Origin: Saccharospirillum salsuginis
Lineage (GTDB): Bacteria; Pseudomonadota; Gammaproteobacteria; Pseudomonadales; Natronospirillaceae
Length of the DNA: 64,000 bases
Reading direction: 5' to 3'
Assembly: GCF_014651855.1 (NCBI RefSeq)
Contig: NZ_BMXR01000009.1
Location: 1 to 64,000 of the forward strand
Within the stretch, counting starts at the first letter, position 1. The number at the start of each line of letters is the position of its first letter. Of this stretch, positions 41,412 through 50,720 are shown one piece after another. The notes under the pieces were generated by a model that was not told the origin of the DNA, searched no databases, and was given only the letters and a program-made list of their open reading frames with translations. Made by a program: the position numbers and the translations under genes.

Positions 41412-42908
41412 ATGGGTATGACCTGGCGCAAGTGTGTCCGCCGGTTTATCGGTTGTGTGGTCGGTTTTTCTGTGGTCGGGAGTGCGTTGGCGCAGGCGCC
41501 CGAGGGGTTTGGTGAGTGGGTCAGCGGTGGTTATTTTGTGGGCCGGACTGAGCCGGGGGCGGAGGTTTGGTTTGAAGGTGAGCGCTTGGCGGTGGATGCC
41601 GATGGTTTTTATCTGGTTCCGCTCGGGCGTGAGGCGGCCGGTGAGAAGCGGTTGGAGGTGGTGTCGGCCGCTGGGGATGCGCGGGTGTATGAGGTGGATG
41701 TTGAGCAGCGGTCGTTCGAGGTTCAGCGGGTCGATGGGTTGGATCCGAGCCGGGTGGTGCCGCCCGAGGAGGCGTGGGAGCGGATTCAGCGGGATGCGGA
41801 GTTGGTGGCTCGGGCGCGGTCCGCGGATGTGGTGGCGGACGATTGGCGGGAGCCGTTTGTCTGGCCGGCACATGGTCCGGTGACTGGGGTGTACGGCAGT
41901 CAGCGGATTTTGAACGGGGTGCCGCGCCAGCCGCATTGGGGCGTCGATGTGGCGGCGCCGACGGGTACGCCGGTGCGGGCGCCGGCCGGAGGTGTGGTGA
42001 CGCTGGCGCAGCGGGATCTGTATTTCACCGGCGGGACGGTGTTGTTGAATCATGGTGCGGGGGTGACGTCGAGTTTTCTGCATTTGTCGCGGTTGGATGT
42101 GGCGGATGGTGAGCGCGTCGAGCGCGGTGATGTGATCGGGGCGATCGGTTCGACGGGTCGCAGTACGGGGCCGCATTTGGACTGGCGCATGAATGCGGGG
42201 GATGAACGCATCGATGCGGGGCTGTGGGTGCCGCCGATGGACGTTATTTGTGAACCCGAGGGCACGGGCGAGGAGGCGGTGGTGGTGCTGCACGGCCTGG
42301 GGCGGTCCGAGCGGTCGATGAATGACTTGGCCGGGTCGTTGCGCGAGGCGGGTTTCACCACCTGCAATCAGGCTTATCCGAGCCGCAGTGATTCGTTGCC
42401 GGAACTGGCCGGCTATGCGGCCAACGCCATCGATGCGATGCGCCACCGGGGGTATGCGCGGGTGCATCTGGTGACGCATTCGATGGGTGGCATTCTGGCG
42501 CGCTACTGGCTGCAGTACGGCGATTTGCCGGGCGAGGGGCGGCTGGTGATGCTGAGCCCGCCCAATCACGGCAGCGAGGTTATCGATGCCTTCGGCGACT
42601 TCGGCTGGTTCCAGCGCTTGATGGGGCCGGCGGCACTGGAACTGTCGACCGACCAGGAGGCGCTGGTGAATCGGCTACCGCCGCTGGATGTGACGACCGG
42701 TATCATTACCGGGAACCGCTCCAGTGATCCGTGGTTCAATTTTCTGTTCGAGGCACCGCACGACGGTAAGGTCTCGGTGGATAGCGCGCGGTTGACCGAG
42801 GCCGAAGGGTTTCGGGTGGTGCGGTCCGGTCATACCTTCATCATGAACGATCCGGAGGTGCGGTTTCTGGTGGCGTTCTTTTTGACCAACGGGTTCTTTC
42901 CCCAGTGA
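41412..42908 (+). CDS. Fused M23 metallopeptidase and alpha/beta hydrolase
   Basis: 498 residues, exported (signal peptide ending ALAQA at about 29). Residues about 150-270 are an M23/LytM peptidase: His175 and Asp179 in HWGVDVAAP, His224 in FLHLS, His255 in GPHLDWRM, all zinc or catalytic ligands. Residues about 287-498 are an alpha/beta hydrolase: VVVLHGLGRSERSM (oxyanion region), nucleophile Ser357 in HLVTHSMGGILARYWL, and a late His in RSGHTFIM. It joins a peptidoglycan endopeptidase to a lipase/esterase-like domain in the periplasm. Codon use is markedly GTG/GCG-rich, unlike its neighbours. Confidence 0.88.
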   Translation: MGMTWRKCVRRFIGCVVGFSVVGSALAQAPEGFGEWVSGGYFVGRTEPGAEVWFEGERLAVDADGFYLVPLGREAAGEKRLEVVSAAGDARVYEVDVEQRSFEVQRVDGLDPSRVVPPEEAWERIQRDAELVARARSADVVADDWREPFVWPAHGPVTGVYGSQRILNGVPRQPHWGVDVAAPTGTPVRAPAGGVVTLAQRDLYFTGGTVLLNHGAGVTSSFLHLSRLDVADGERVERGDVIGAIGSTGRSTGPHLDWRMNAGDERIDAGLWVPPMDVICEPEGTGEEAVVVLHGLGRSERSMNDLAGSLREAGFTTCNQAYPSRSDSLPELAGYAANAIDAMRHRGYARVHLVTHSMGGILARYWLQYGDLPGEGRLVMLSPPNHGSEVIDAFGDFGWFQRLMGPAALELSTDQEALVNRLPPLDVTTGIITGNRSSDPWFNFLFEAPHDGKVSVDSARLTEAEGFRVVRSGHTFIMNDPEVRFLVAFFLTNGFFPQ

Positions 42909-42909
42909 G

Positions 42910-42969
42910 GTCGCGCACGGAGTGCGCTCCTACATTGACTCCTCTGTAGGAGCGCACTCCGTGCGCGAC
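42910..42969. repeat. Family B palindrome (copy 3)
   Basis: Two perfect 25-bp arms (42910-42934 and 42945-42969; GTCGCGCACGGAGTGCGCTC...) separated by 10 bp, starting 2 bp after the TGA of the M23 fusion gene. It probably acts as its 3'-end hairpin. The remaining 42970-43242 has no gene; a TATAAT at 43220-43225 sits too close to the next ATG to be a convincing promoter. Confidence 0.88.
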
Positions 42970-43242
42970 AAAACTCAACGGAACACTTGCTTTACACCCA
43001 AAAGGTCTGAAAAATGACCGGTTATTGATGCCTGTTCGATCCGGATCGGATACAGGTAACAGATCAAGCATCACAAGTGCTTGGCATTCGCGGTCGAGCG
43101 GCTTGACGGGAAGACTGAACGGAGAATGAACAGACTGGCGGTTGGACGGCCGTCAGAGGGGTTCAGGCTCTTGTCTTTACCCGCAAATGCCCGCAACATG
43201 GCTGCGTCCCCATGGGAAATATAATAACAGCGAGAGAGAATC

Positions 43243-44439
43243 ATGAATAAAAAACTATTGTTGGGTGTCGCCACGGCTGCTGCTCTGGTGGGTAGTGCTC
43301 ACGCCGATGTCAAGATTGGCTTCCTCGGTGGCTTCACCGGTGCGATTGAAAGTTTGACTCCTCCCATTTTCGACGGCGCGCAACTGGCCGCCTCTCAGGT
43401 TAACGCTCAGGGCGGCATCCTGGATGGCGAGCAAGTGGTTATGCCGAGTGCCGACACCACCTGTGTCGACGCCTCCGTCGCGACCAACGGTGCGGACCGT
43501 CTGGTGAACTCTGAGAACGTGACCGCCATCGTAGGCGCCCTGTGTTCCGGTGCCACCATCGCCGCCGCCAACAACGTGGCCGTACCGGCCGGTGTGGTCA
43601 TGGTTTCTCCGGCGTCCACGTCTCCGGCGATCTCCGAACTGAACGACAACGACATGGTCTTCCGTACGCCGCCGTCCGATGCGTTCCAGGGTGAAATGCT
43701 GGCCAAATTGCTGATCAGCAAAGGCATCGAAGACGTGGCCGTGACCTACGTGAACAACGACTACGGTAAGGGCCTGGCCGACGCCTTCACCAGCGCCTTC
43801 GAAAACCAGGGTGGCATGGTTACCGCCAACCAGGCGCACGAAGACGGCAAGGCCGACTACCGCGCCGAGCTGGGTGCACTGGCCGCCAGCGGCTCTATGA
43901 ACCTGGCCGTACTGGCTTACGCGGACGGCTCCGGTCAAACCATTCTGCGTCAGGCCTACGAAGGCGGTAACTTCAGCACCTTCATCGGTGCCGACGGTAT
44001 GGTTGGCGACCGTCTGGTCGAAGCCGTTGGTGGGGACGTTCTGGAAGGCATGATCGCCACCAAGCCGGGTACTCCGGAACTGCCGGGCGCGCCGATGTTC
44101 GCAAGCCAGGCGGCCGAAGCCGGTTTCGACCCGAACGCGGTCTTCGCCGGTCAGTCCTACGACGCGGCCTTCATGCTGGCGCTGGCCATCGAGAAGATGG
44201 GTGAGAACAAGCGCGACGGTCTGAACCAGGCTCTGCGTGACATCGCCACCGCTCCGGGTGAAGTGGTTTATCCGGGCGAGTGGGAAAAAGCCAAGCAATT
44301 GCTGGCCGACGGCAAGGACATCAACTACGAAGGCGCCACCGGCTCTCACGAGTTCGACGACGCCGGTGACGTCCCGGGTGTCATCATCGAAATGACCGTT
44401 CGTGACGGCAAGTTTGTTGAAGTGGGCCGCGTAGAGTAA
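43243..44439 (+). CDS. Branched-chain amino-acid-type ABC substrate-binding protein
   Basis: 398 residues. A signal peptide (MNKKLLLGVATAAALVGSAHA) is followed by a type I periplasmic binding fold of the LivK/Peripla_BP_6 family: IGFLGGFTGAIESLTPPIFD, then IVGALCSGATIAAANNVAVP, then VAVTYVNNDYGKGLADAF. The ligand may be a branched-chain amino acid, another amino acid or an amide. It lies convergent to the livGFHM operon rather than heading it. GAGAGAGAA precedes the ATG, and a strong intrinsic terminator follows. Confidence 0.9.
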   Translation: MNKKLLLGVATAAALVGSAHADVKIGFLGGFTGAIESLTPPIFDGAQLAASQVNAQGGILDGEQVVMPSADTTCVDASVATNGADRLVNSENVTAIVGALCSGATIAAANNVAVPAGVVMVSPASTSPAISELNDNDMVFRTPPSDAFQGEMLAKLLISKGIEDVAVTYVNNDYGKGLADAFTSAFENQGGMVTANQAHEDGKADYRAELGALAASGSMNLAVLAYADGSGQTILRQAYEGGNFSTFIGADGMVGDRLVEAVGGDVLEGMIATKPGTPELPGAPMFASQAAEAGFDPNAVFAGQSYDAAFMLALAIEKMGENKRDGLNQALRDIATAPGEVVYPGEWEKAKQLLADGKDINYEGATGSHEFDDAGDVPGVIIEMTVRDGKFVEVGRVE

Positions 44440-44468
44440 TACGCGAACCGCAGACAAACGTTAGATCG

Positions 44469-44501
44469 AAAAACCGGCCTCCCTGTGGGGCCGGTTTTTT
44501 T
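44469..44501 (+). terminator. Intrinsic terminator of the binding-protein gene
   Basis: AAAACCGGCC-TCCCTGTG-GGGCCGG followed by TTTTTTT, 30 bp after the stop codon. Confidence 0.92.
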
Positions 44502-44534
44502 GTGTGTGGCTGAAAATGATATGGGGCTGGGAGA

Positions 44535-44709
44535 GTAGGGCAGAAGAGCGACAGCGTTATCTGCCGTTTTGACGAGGCCGAGGATAAACCCAGTGCGAAT
44601 TGGTGGGCGGTGCCCACCCTACGAAATTGTCTTGGGAGAATAAGGTGCCCGTGGGCTACCCATTGGCAGCGTTGAGATGGCAGATAACGCTGTCGCTCTT
44701 CTGCCCTAC
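44535..44709. repeat. Palindromic repeat family A (copy 4) containing a family E element
   Basis: Left arm GTAGGGCAGAAGAGCGACAG and right arm CTGTCGCTCTTCTGCCCTAC are exact inverses. At 44601-44627 the loop contains TGGTGGGCGGTGCCCACCCT, the family E hairpin, making this copy longer (175 bp) than the others (about 115-120 bp). Looks like one repeat landed in another. Confidence 0.88.
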
Positions 44710-44724
44710 TGGTTTTGTGCACAA

Positions 44725-44750
44725 AAAAGCCGCCCGAAGGCGGCTTTCTC
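44725..44750 (-). terminator. Intrinsic terminator of the liv permease operon
   Basis: On the minus strand GAAAGCCGCC-TTCG-GGCGGCTTTTTT, a stable GC stem with a T-run, 24 bp after the stop of the last permease gene. Confidence 0.9.
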
Positions 44751-44773
44751 TATCTCGATCCGCATCACCCCCG

Positions 44774-46042
44774 TCAGGTGTGATGCGCGACCTTCTCCGG
44801 TATCAACCCCTTCGGCGCGTAGCGCAGCACCAGCGAGATGATCAGCCCGATCACGAACACCCGCGCCTGCAGCGCTCGGCTGTCGAGGTCGGCCGGTGCT
44901 TCCCAGGCAAACCAGGCTTCACCCAGGTTGCGCATGACGTCCAGCAGGTAGAGCGCGACCGGTTCGGACATGGTCCAGACGACGTAGACAAAGACGGCGC
45001 CGAACAGGGTGCCGAGGTTGTTACCGGCCCCGCCGAGGATGACCATCACCCAGATCAGGAAGGTGTGGTTCAACGGCAGGAAGCCGCTGGGGTCGAAGAT
45101 GCCGTTGAAGGTGATCAGGGCGGCGCCGCCGATACCCATCAGCACGGAACCGAAGATGAAGACTTCCAGACGGCGACCGTTGACGTTTTTACCCATGGCC
45201 GACGACGACAGTTCGTTGTCGCGAATGGCGCGCATGGTGCGCCCCCAGGGCGCGTTGTAGGCCCGGTACAGCAGGAAGACCAGTCCGGCGATGATCACGG
45301 CCGTCAGGCTCAGGTAAACCGCGCGGGCGGCGACGAAACCGATCTCGGCCGGACCGGGTCCGGGCCAGGGCAGGGGAGAGACCGTCAGGGTGCCGCGGGT
45401 GAGCCAGTCGGCGTTCTTCAGGAAGGCCTTGATGATCTCGGCGATGCCCAGGGTGGCGATGGCCAGGTAGTCACTGCGCAGACCGAGACAGATGTGGCCG
45501 ATGAAGTAGGCGATCAGCCCGGCGAGTGAGCCGCCGACGATCCAGCCGATCCAGATCGGCCAACCGAAACCACCGATGAAGCCGGCCTGTGATTCGATGG
45601 CGGACGCCACCGGATCGAGCGACGTCTTGACCCAGAGATAGACCGCGAGGGACAGGACCAGGGTCAGGGTCAGGCGCAATTTCTTGCCCGGGAACCCCAG
45701 CTTGTACAGCTTGGTGGACCCGTAGATGAGCGCGATGCCGAAGAGGGCTTTCAGACCGACGCCGCCGAGCTGTGCCGGCAGGTCGGTGTTCCAGAAGTCT
45801 TCATTGACCGGAAACCCGAACAGCATGGCCATAAAGCCGCCGAGGGCGACAAAACCCATGATGCCCGCGTTGAACAGGCCGGCGTAGCCCCATTGAATGG
45901 TCAGGCCCAGCGCCAGGATGGCGTAACAGCTGGCCTCGGCCAGTACACGGACACCGAAGGCCGGTCCCATGGCGACCAGCACCCAAAGGACCAGCACGGC
46001 CAGCCCCGAGAAGAGGATGATTTCTTTTTTTGCATTCTGCAT
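44774..46042 (-). CDS. livM: Branched-chain amino-acid ABC permease LivM
   Basis: 422 residues with about ten membrane segments. The LivM-specific strings LGLRSDYLAIATLGIAEIIK and WGRTMRAIRDNELSSSAMGK (the cytoplasmic EAA-like coupling loop) are present. Residues about 100-160 form an insertion with two additional hydrophobic stretches (ALFGIALIYGSTKLYKLGF), so it is longer than typical LivM. Its start overlaps the livH stop by one base. Last gene of livG-livF-livH-livM. Confidence 0.9.
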   Translation of the reverse strand: MQNAKKEIILFSGLAVLVLWVLVAMGPAFGVRVLAEASCYAILALGLTIQWGYAGLFNAGIMGFVALGGFMAMLFGFPVNEDFWNTDLPAQLGGVGLKALFGIALIYGSTKLYKLGFPGKKLRLTLTLVLSLAVYLWVKTSLDPVASAIESQAGFIGGFGWPIWIGWIVGGSLAGLIAYFIGHICLGLRSDYLAIATLGIAEIIKAFLKNADWLTRGTLTVSPLPWPGPGPAEIGFVAARAVYLSLTAVIIAGLVFLLYRAYNAPWGRTMRAIRDNELSSSAMGKNVNGRRLEVFIFGSVLMGIGGAALITFNGIFDPSGFLPLNHTFLIWVMVILGGAGNNLGTLFGAVFVYVVWTMSEPVALYLLDVMRNLGEAWFAWEAPADLDSRALQARVFVIGLIISLVLRYAPKGLIPEKVAHHT

Positions 46043-47043
46043 CAGATAACCTTCCCTTTGAAAATGCCGGTCGGGCGCCAGATCAGAATCGCGACCAGGA
46101 TGAAAAACGGAATGGTGATTTTGTACTCGGTCGGGACGAACGCCAGGTTATTGGGCAGGTCCAGCCAGGGCAGCGCTTGTTCCAGCGGCCGCAGCAGGAA
46201 AGCCCAGTTGAAGACGGCGAGCGTTTCCGCGAACCCGACGACAAAACCGCCGGCCAATGCCCCGTAGGGATGACCCACGCCCCCCACAATGGCGGCGGCG
46301 AAGATCGGCAGCAGAATCATGAAACTCAGGTCGGGCTTGAGCGTCACGTCCAGCGACAGCAGGGTGCCGGCCGCGCACGCCAGAGCCCCGGCGATGATCC
46401 AGGTCACCCCGACCACGGTGTTGGTGTTGATGCCGGAGACCCGAGCCAGATCCGGGTTGTCGGACATGGCGCGCATGGCCTTGCCGAGCCGGGACTTGTT
46501 CAGGAACAAGTGCAGCGAGACCACGGCCACCGCCAGGAACAGGAACAGCAGGATTTGCGGTTCGGTGACGACGATGGCGCGCGAGGCGGACTCGAACGGC
46601 AGGTCGATGCGGAAGATGGCCTTGCGGTCGTCGACGAATAGGCTCTGCGAGCCGGTACCGGCGAAGAAACGGATCAGGCCTTGCAGCATCAGGGTGACAC
46701 CGACGGAAGCCATCACCATGACCACCGGCTTGACGTTGTTTTCACGCAGCGGCTTGTAGAAGGCCTTGTCGATGCCGATGGCGATCACCGCCGTGGCGGC
46801 CATGGCGAGCGGCATCATCACGAAGGCGGTGGGTAATCCGATGGCGGGACCGACAGCCGGGAAGAGGGCGGTCAGCACCAGGACCAGGAAAGTGCCCAGG
46901 GTCATCATGTCGGCATGGGCAAAGTGGGCGAAACGCAGAATACCGAAAATCAGGGTGACACCGATCGCGCCGAGCGCGTAGATCGAGCCGATGACGGCGC
47001 CGGAGATCACCACGATGTTGATGAAGAAAATAAACTCGTTCAA
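46042..47043 (-). CDS. livH: Branched-chain amino-acid ABC permease LivH
   Basis: 333 residues, about eight membrane segments. GSIYALGAIGVTLIFGILRF near the start, KSRLGKAMRAMSDNPDLARV as coupling loop and FAAAIVGGVGHPYGALAGGF are LivH hallmarks. It pairs with LivM to form the inner-membrane channel of the importer. It starts 19 bp after livF. Confidence 0.93.
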   Translation of the reverse strand: MNEFIFFINIVVISGAVIGSIYALGAIGVTLIFGILRFAHFAHADMMTLGTFLVLVLTALFPAVGPAIGLPTAFVMMPLAMAATAVIAIGIDKAFYKPLRENNVKPVVMVMASVGVTLMLQGLIRFFAGTGSQSLFVDDRKAIFRIDLPFESASRAIVVTEPQILLFLFLAVAVVSLHLFLNKSRLGKAMRAMSDNPDLARVSGINTNTVVGVTWIIAGALACAAGTLLSLDVTLKPDLSFMILLPIFAAAIVGGVGHPYGALAGGFVVGFAETLAVFNWAFLLRPLEQALPWLDLPNNLAFVPTEYKITIPFFILVAILIWRPTGIFKGKVI

Positions 47044-47062
47044 AACGGACTCCTTCTAACCG

Positions 47063-47767
47063 TCAGCCACCCAGGAAGCTTTTCGCCACTTCCGGGTCGT
47101 TCAGCAGGTTTTCACCGGTGTCGGTGTAGCGGTTTTGGCCAGCGGCCAGCACGAAGCCCTTGTGGGCGATGCGCAAGGCCTGTTTGGCGTTCTGCTCCAC
47201 CATCAATACACCGACGCCACTTTCATTGACGGCCACGATGCGATCGAAAATCTCGTTCATGTACAGCGGCGACAGACCGGCCGTGGGTTCGTCCAGCAGC
47301 AACAGACTGGGTTCGACCATCAGCGCCCGGCCCATGGCCACCATCTGGCGCTGACCGCCGGACAGTTCGCCGGCCGGTTGCTTGCGCTTGTCTTTCAGGT
47401 CCGGGAAGAAGCTGTAGACGCGCTCAAGCATGTAGCCGAAATCGTCCTTACGGATGAAGGCGCCCATTTCGAGGTTTTCCTCGACCGAGAGGCTGGTGAA
47501 GACGTTGTATTCCTGAGGTACGAAGCCCATGCCCTTGTGCACCAGTTTGTCCGGTGACAGGTTGGTGATGTCTTCGCCGCGCAGGGTGATGTTGCCTTCA
47601 TTGACGTTGAGCAGGCCGAAAATCGCCTTCAGCGTGGTGGATTTGCCGGCGCCGTTGGGGCCCACGATCACACCGATCTCATCCTGCTCGATGCTCATGT
47701 TGACGCCGTTGAGGATGTTCATGCCGCCGTAGCCGGCATAGATGCTGTTCGTTTCAATCAGTGCCAT
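47063..47767 (-). CDS. livF: Branched-chain amino-acid ABC ATPase LivF
   Basis: 234 residues. Walker A GPNGAGKST, Q-loop GFVPQEYNVF, signature ELSGGQRQMVAMGRALM and Walker B LLLLDEPTAGLSP are intact; the H-loop region reads MVEQNAKQAL, as usual in LivF, where His is replaced. ATG 47767 has GGAGCAGCGA upstream and overlaps livG by 14 bp. Confidence 0.95.
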   Translation of the reverse strand: MALIETNSIYAGYGGMNILNGVNMSIEQDEIGVIVGPNGAGKSTTLKAIFGLLNVNEGNITLRGEDITNLSPDKLVHKGMGFVPQEYNVFTSLSVEENLEMGAFIRKDDFGYMLERVYSFFPDLKDKRKQPAGELSGGQRQMVAMGRALMVEPSLLLLDEPTAGLSPLYMNEIFDRIVAVNESGVGVLMVEQNAKQALRIAHKGFVLAAGQNRYTDTGENLLNDPEVAKSFLGG

Positions 47768-48551
47768 TCGCTGCTCCGGATTCGTTCGGATCGCTGCCAA
47801 AATAGGCCTCGATGACTTGCGGGTTGTTCTGGATCTCTTCGATGGTGCCTTCGACCATGACGCTGCCCTGAGCGAGCACGATGATGGGATCGCACAGCTC
47901 GGCGATCATGTCCATGTCGTGTTCGATGACCAGGAAGGTGTACCCCATTTCCTGATTCAGGCGTTGAATATTGGCGACCAGATCCTGGAGCAGGGTGCGG
48001 TTCACACCGGCGGCGATTTCATCGAGCAACACGACCTTGGCGTTCACCATCATGGTGCGACCGAGTTCGAGCAGCTTCTTTTGCCCACCGGACAGATTGC
48101 CAGCCAGTTCGTTCTTGACGTGGCTCAGGCCGATGAAGTCGATCACTTCCAGGGCACGTTGGCGCACATCGGCTTCGTGCGAGCGCACCAGCTTGGGCCG
48201 GAACCAGGTGTTGAACAGGTTCTCGCCGGGCTGGTCCGGCGGCACCATCATCAGGTTTTCCAGCGCCGTCATGTGCGTGAATTCCTGGGCGATCTGGAAG
48301 GTGCGCAACAGGCCTTTGGAGAACAATTCGTTGGACGGTATGTTGGTGATGTCTTCCCCATCGAACCGAATGGTGCCGGAACTGACCGGAAAGGTGCCCG
48401 CGATGAGGTTAAACAGCGTGGATTTACCGGCCCCGTTGGGACCGATCAGGCCCGTGATCGAGCCTTCTTCGACGGCGATGGAGCAGTCGTTGATCACGTT
48501 CAGGGCGCCGAACGACTTCGACACCCCCTGTACTTCTATGATGGATCCCAT
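47754..48551 (-). CDS. livG: Branched-chain amino-acid ABC ATPase LivG
   Basis: 265 residues. Walker A GLIGPNGAGKSTLFNLIAG, signature NLSGGQKKLLELGRTMM, Walker B VVLLDEIAAGVN (Glu-Ile instead of the usual Glu-Pro), H-loop VIEHDMDMI. First gene of the operon; GGGAGGG sits 4-6 bp before ATG 48551, the best ribosome site in the region. A longer in-frame reading to 48635 is not needed. Confidence 0.95.
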   Translation of the reverse strand: MGSIIEVQGVSKSFGALNVINDCSIAVEEGSITGLIGPNGAGKSTLFNLIAGTFPVSSGTIRFDGEDITNIPSNELFSKGLLRTFQIAQEFTHMTALENLMMVPPDQPGENLFNTWFRPKLVRSHEADVRQRALEVIDFIGLSHVKNELAGNLSGGQKKLLELGRTMMVNAKVVLLDEIAAGVNRTLLQDLVANIQRLNQEMGYTFLVIEHDMDMIAELCDPIIVLAQGSVMVEGTIEEIQNNPQVIEAYFGSDPNESGAANGTD

Positions 48552-49068
48552 TAACCCTCCCACATTCAGTCTCCGATGGTCGCTCTGCGGCGGCTCATCG
48601 GTTGTTTTTATGCCGCGTACCGCCTGGTGGGGCATCGGCCTTTATTATGTCGATCCGCTTCCTCGCGGGCATCCGGCGACCCGAGGGATAAGGTCGTTTC
48701 CGGAAAGCGCCTGGTCAGGCACTGTCATTCAGACACGGCATGGCGGGCTCGCCTTCTGATGGGGAGCTTGGCCCATGGCCTGAGATGAAGTGATCACGCC
48801 CGAGAAGTTAAAGCTCGATCATTGTTCGATTTTTTATTTTGATCGTCGCGTCAGTGAGGACGCCCCAGTATGTCACCGCCGGGGCGGGCATACCTTTTCT
48901 TTTTGTACACTGTCCGGCCGATTTCCGGCGGCAGCGGCGTTATAAAAAATCCCGGCGATTCTACCGTGACGCCCTTTAAAATCAAAAACTAAAGGCTCGG
49001 CGTCAAGTATTGAGCACAGATGGGGCGGTTTGAGAGTGTAGGCGTATGGTTACACTTGGGGGTTTAGA
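48552..49068. other. Intergenic region upstream of livG
   Basis: About 520 bases without a gene I can support. It should hold the livG promoter, within an AT-richer stretch near 48800-48850. No clear operator or repeat is seen except the family A repeat that follows at 49069. Confidence 0.5.
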
Positions 49069-49188
49069 GTAGGGCAGAAGAGCGGAGCGATATCTGCCGG
49101 AGGGCTATAGCCCTCTTTTGGCCAAAGTGGAAAGTAAGGCGCGCTACGCACGCCATGGCAGATGTCGCCCAGAGCTCTTCTGCCCTAC
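49069..49188. repeat. Palindromic repeat, family A (copy 5)
   Basis: GTAGGGCAGAAGAGC at the left and GCTCTTCTGCCCTAC at the right. The rightmost CTAC provides, on the minus strand, the TAG stop codon of lnt. Confidence 0.88.
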
Positions 49189-50720
49189 GGTCGCCTACCC
49201 AGCCAAATCAGAACGCCCAACGCCCCCAGCGGCAGGACAATCCACCAGGTGCTCCCCCAGCGCTGATAGGGCGTCAGCCCGTCCCGAAGACTCACGTCCC
49301 CCTGAACCACAGCCACTTCGAATTGCTCGCTCCGCTCCAACACATCCCCGTTGGCACCGATCAACGCCGAAATCCCGGTCTGGGTCGCCCGTACGATGGC
49401 GCGGCTGTTCTCGATGGCCCGCATCCGGGTGATCTGCAGATGCTGATGCGGTGCGAGGGAGTCGCCGAACCAGGCGTCGTTGCTGACCATGATCAGCAGG
49501 TCCGAGGTAGTGGCCAGTTCGCGGACGAGGCCGGGGTAGGCCGCTTCGTAACAGATGACCGGGGCCAATTCCCGGGTCTCGCCCCGGAACGACCAGGGCA
49601 TGGGCGTTTGCGGGGTCGGTGCCGGAGAGAGGGTGCTCATCGGGATGTTGAAGAAGGCGATCAGGCCGCGCAGGTAGCGATCGAACGGCAGATATTCGCC
49701 GAAAGGCACCAGATGCTGCTTGCGGTATTCGCCGCTGGCCGTGCCGTAGCCGAGCAGGGCGTTGTAATAGCGGTCGTCCTCGGTGGTGATGATACCGGTA
49801 ATAACACCCTGATCCCGGCTGGCGGCCAACTGATCCAGTTCTTCCAGATAGGTCTGAATGCGCTGCGGCCGCACGGTCAAAGCGGCCTCGGGCCAGACCA
49901 CCAGATCCGGTTCGCTCAGGGTCCGGGCCTGGCGGCCGTAGAAGTCCAGCGTGGGCCGGACGTTGCGTGACAGCCATTTTTCCGATTGCTCGACATTACT
50001 CTGGACCGCGGCGACTCGGATTGACGCAGTCTCCTCGGACCACTCGGTCGCCGGGATCGCAATGCCCGCCCCGATGGCGAGGGCAGAGGCAATCGATGCG
50101 ATGGCGACACCGGCAATGGCTCGATTGCGGAATACCATCAAACGCGTGATTTGCGCCGCACCGAAGGCCAAAACAGCCCCGATGCCATAGACACTGACCA
50201 GCGCCGACAACTGACCCAGACCGGTATCGGTATGGGAGTACCCGGCCAACAACCAGGGCAACCCGGTAAACAACCAACTGCGCAGCCACTCGAACACCAC
50301 CCACAGCGCCGGCGCCCCCAGGCCCAGCGCCCAGGGCGCGGTTCTCAGGAAACGGTGATACAGCCACGCCTGAATGGCCGGCAGAAACGCCAGCGCACCG
50401 CAAAACAGAGCCGTCAGCGCCAGGGACAACGGAACGGGCGTCGCCACCGTCCGCATGCTGCCGTACACCCAGGACACCCCCAGCCCGAACATCCCGGCGC
50501 CGTACACCCAGCCCAGCCAGAACGCCTGCCGACCGGTCGCGGCCCGGTGGCTCAACCAGAAAAACCCCGCCAGACTGAGCCAGATCAACGGCCAGGCATT
50601 GAACGGCGCCATGCTGAGCGGCAGAGCCAGCCCGAAAACCAGAGACAGCGCGGCCAGAACCCAGAGGTTCAGGCGGCTCGAAGAGAGAGTGGCCGATTGA
50701 GTGGCGTCCATAGAGGTCAT
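49185..50720 (-). CDS. lnt: Apolipoprotein N-acyltransferase
   Basis: 511 residues. Six to seven N-terminal membrane segments precede a periplasmic nitrilase domain with the Glu-Lys-Cys triad: DLVVWPEAALTV (Glu), EYRKQHLVPFGEYLP (Lys) and APVICYEAAYPGL (Cys). It adds the third acyl chain to lipoproteins at the inner membrane. The C-terminal hydrophobic helix (WWIVLPLGALGVLIWLG) is followed by RRP and a stop that lies in a family A repeat. ATG 50720 chosen; ATG 50711 possible. Usual neighbours ybeX/ybeY are absent. Confidence 0.95.
   Translation of the reverse strand: MTSMDATQSATLSSSRLNLWVLAALSLVFGLALPLSMAPFNAWPLIWLSLAGFFWLSHRAATGRQAFWLGWVYGAGMFGLGVSWVYGSMRTVATPVPLSLALTALFCGALAFLPAIQAWLYHRFLRTAPWALGLGAPALWVVFEWLRSWLFTGLPWLLAGYSHTDTGLGQLSALVSVYGIGAVLAFGAAQITRLMVFRNRAIAGVAIASIASALAIGAGIAIPATEWSEETASIRVAAVQSNVEQSEKWLSRNVRPTLDFYGRQARTLSEPDLVVWPEAALTVRPQRIQTYLEELDQLAASRDQGVITGIITTEDDRYYNALLGYGTASGEYRKQHLVPFGEYLPFDRYLRGLIAFFNIPMSTLSPAPTPQTPMPWSFRGETRELAPVICYEAAYPGLVRELATTSDLLIMVSNDAWFGDSLAPHQHLQITRMRAIENSRAIVRATQTGISALIGANGDVLERSEQFEVAVVQGDVSLRDGLTPYQRWGSTWWIVLPLGALGVLIWLGRRP

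Noticed and set aside
41373..42569. A 398-codon minus-strand open frame opposite the M23 fusion gene
   Set aside because: Arg/Pro/His-rich antisense shadow caused by the GTG/GCG-rich codon use of the real gene.
43220..43225. TATAAT as the promoter of the substrate-binding-protein gene
   Set aside because: It lies only about 18 bases before the ATG, leaving no room for a leader with a ribosome site, and no matching -35 box is seen 17 bp upstream.
44600..45529. Plus-strand open frame opposite livM and across repeat A
   Set aside because: Antisense to an obvious permease gene; the N-terminal part is translated repeat sequence.
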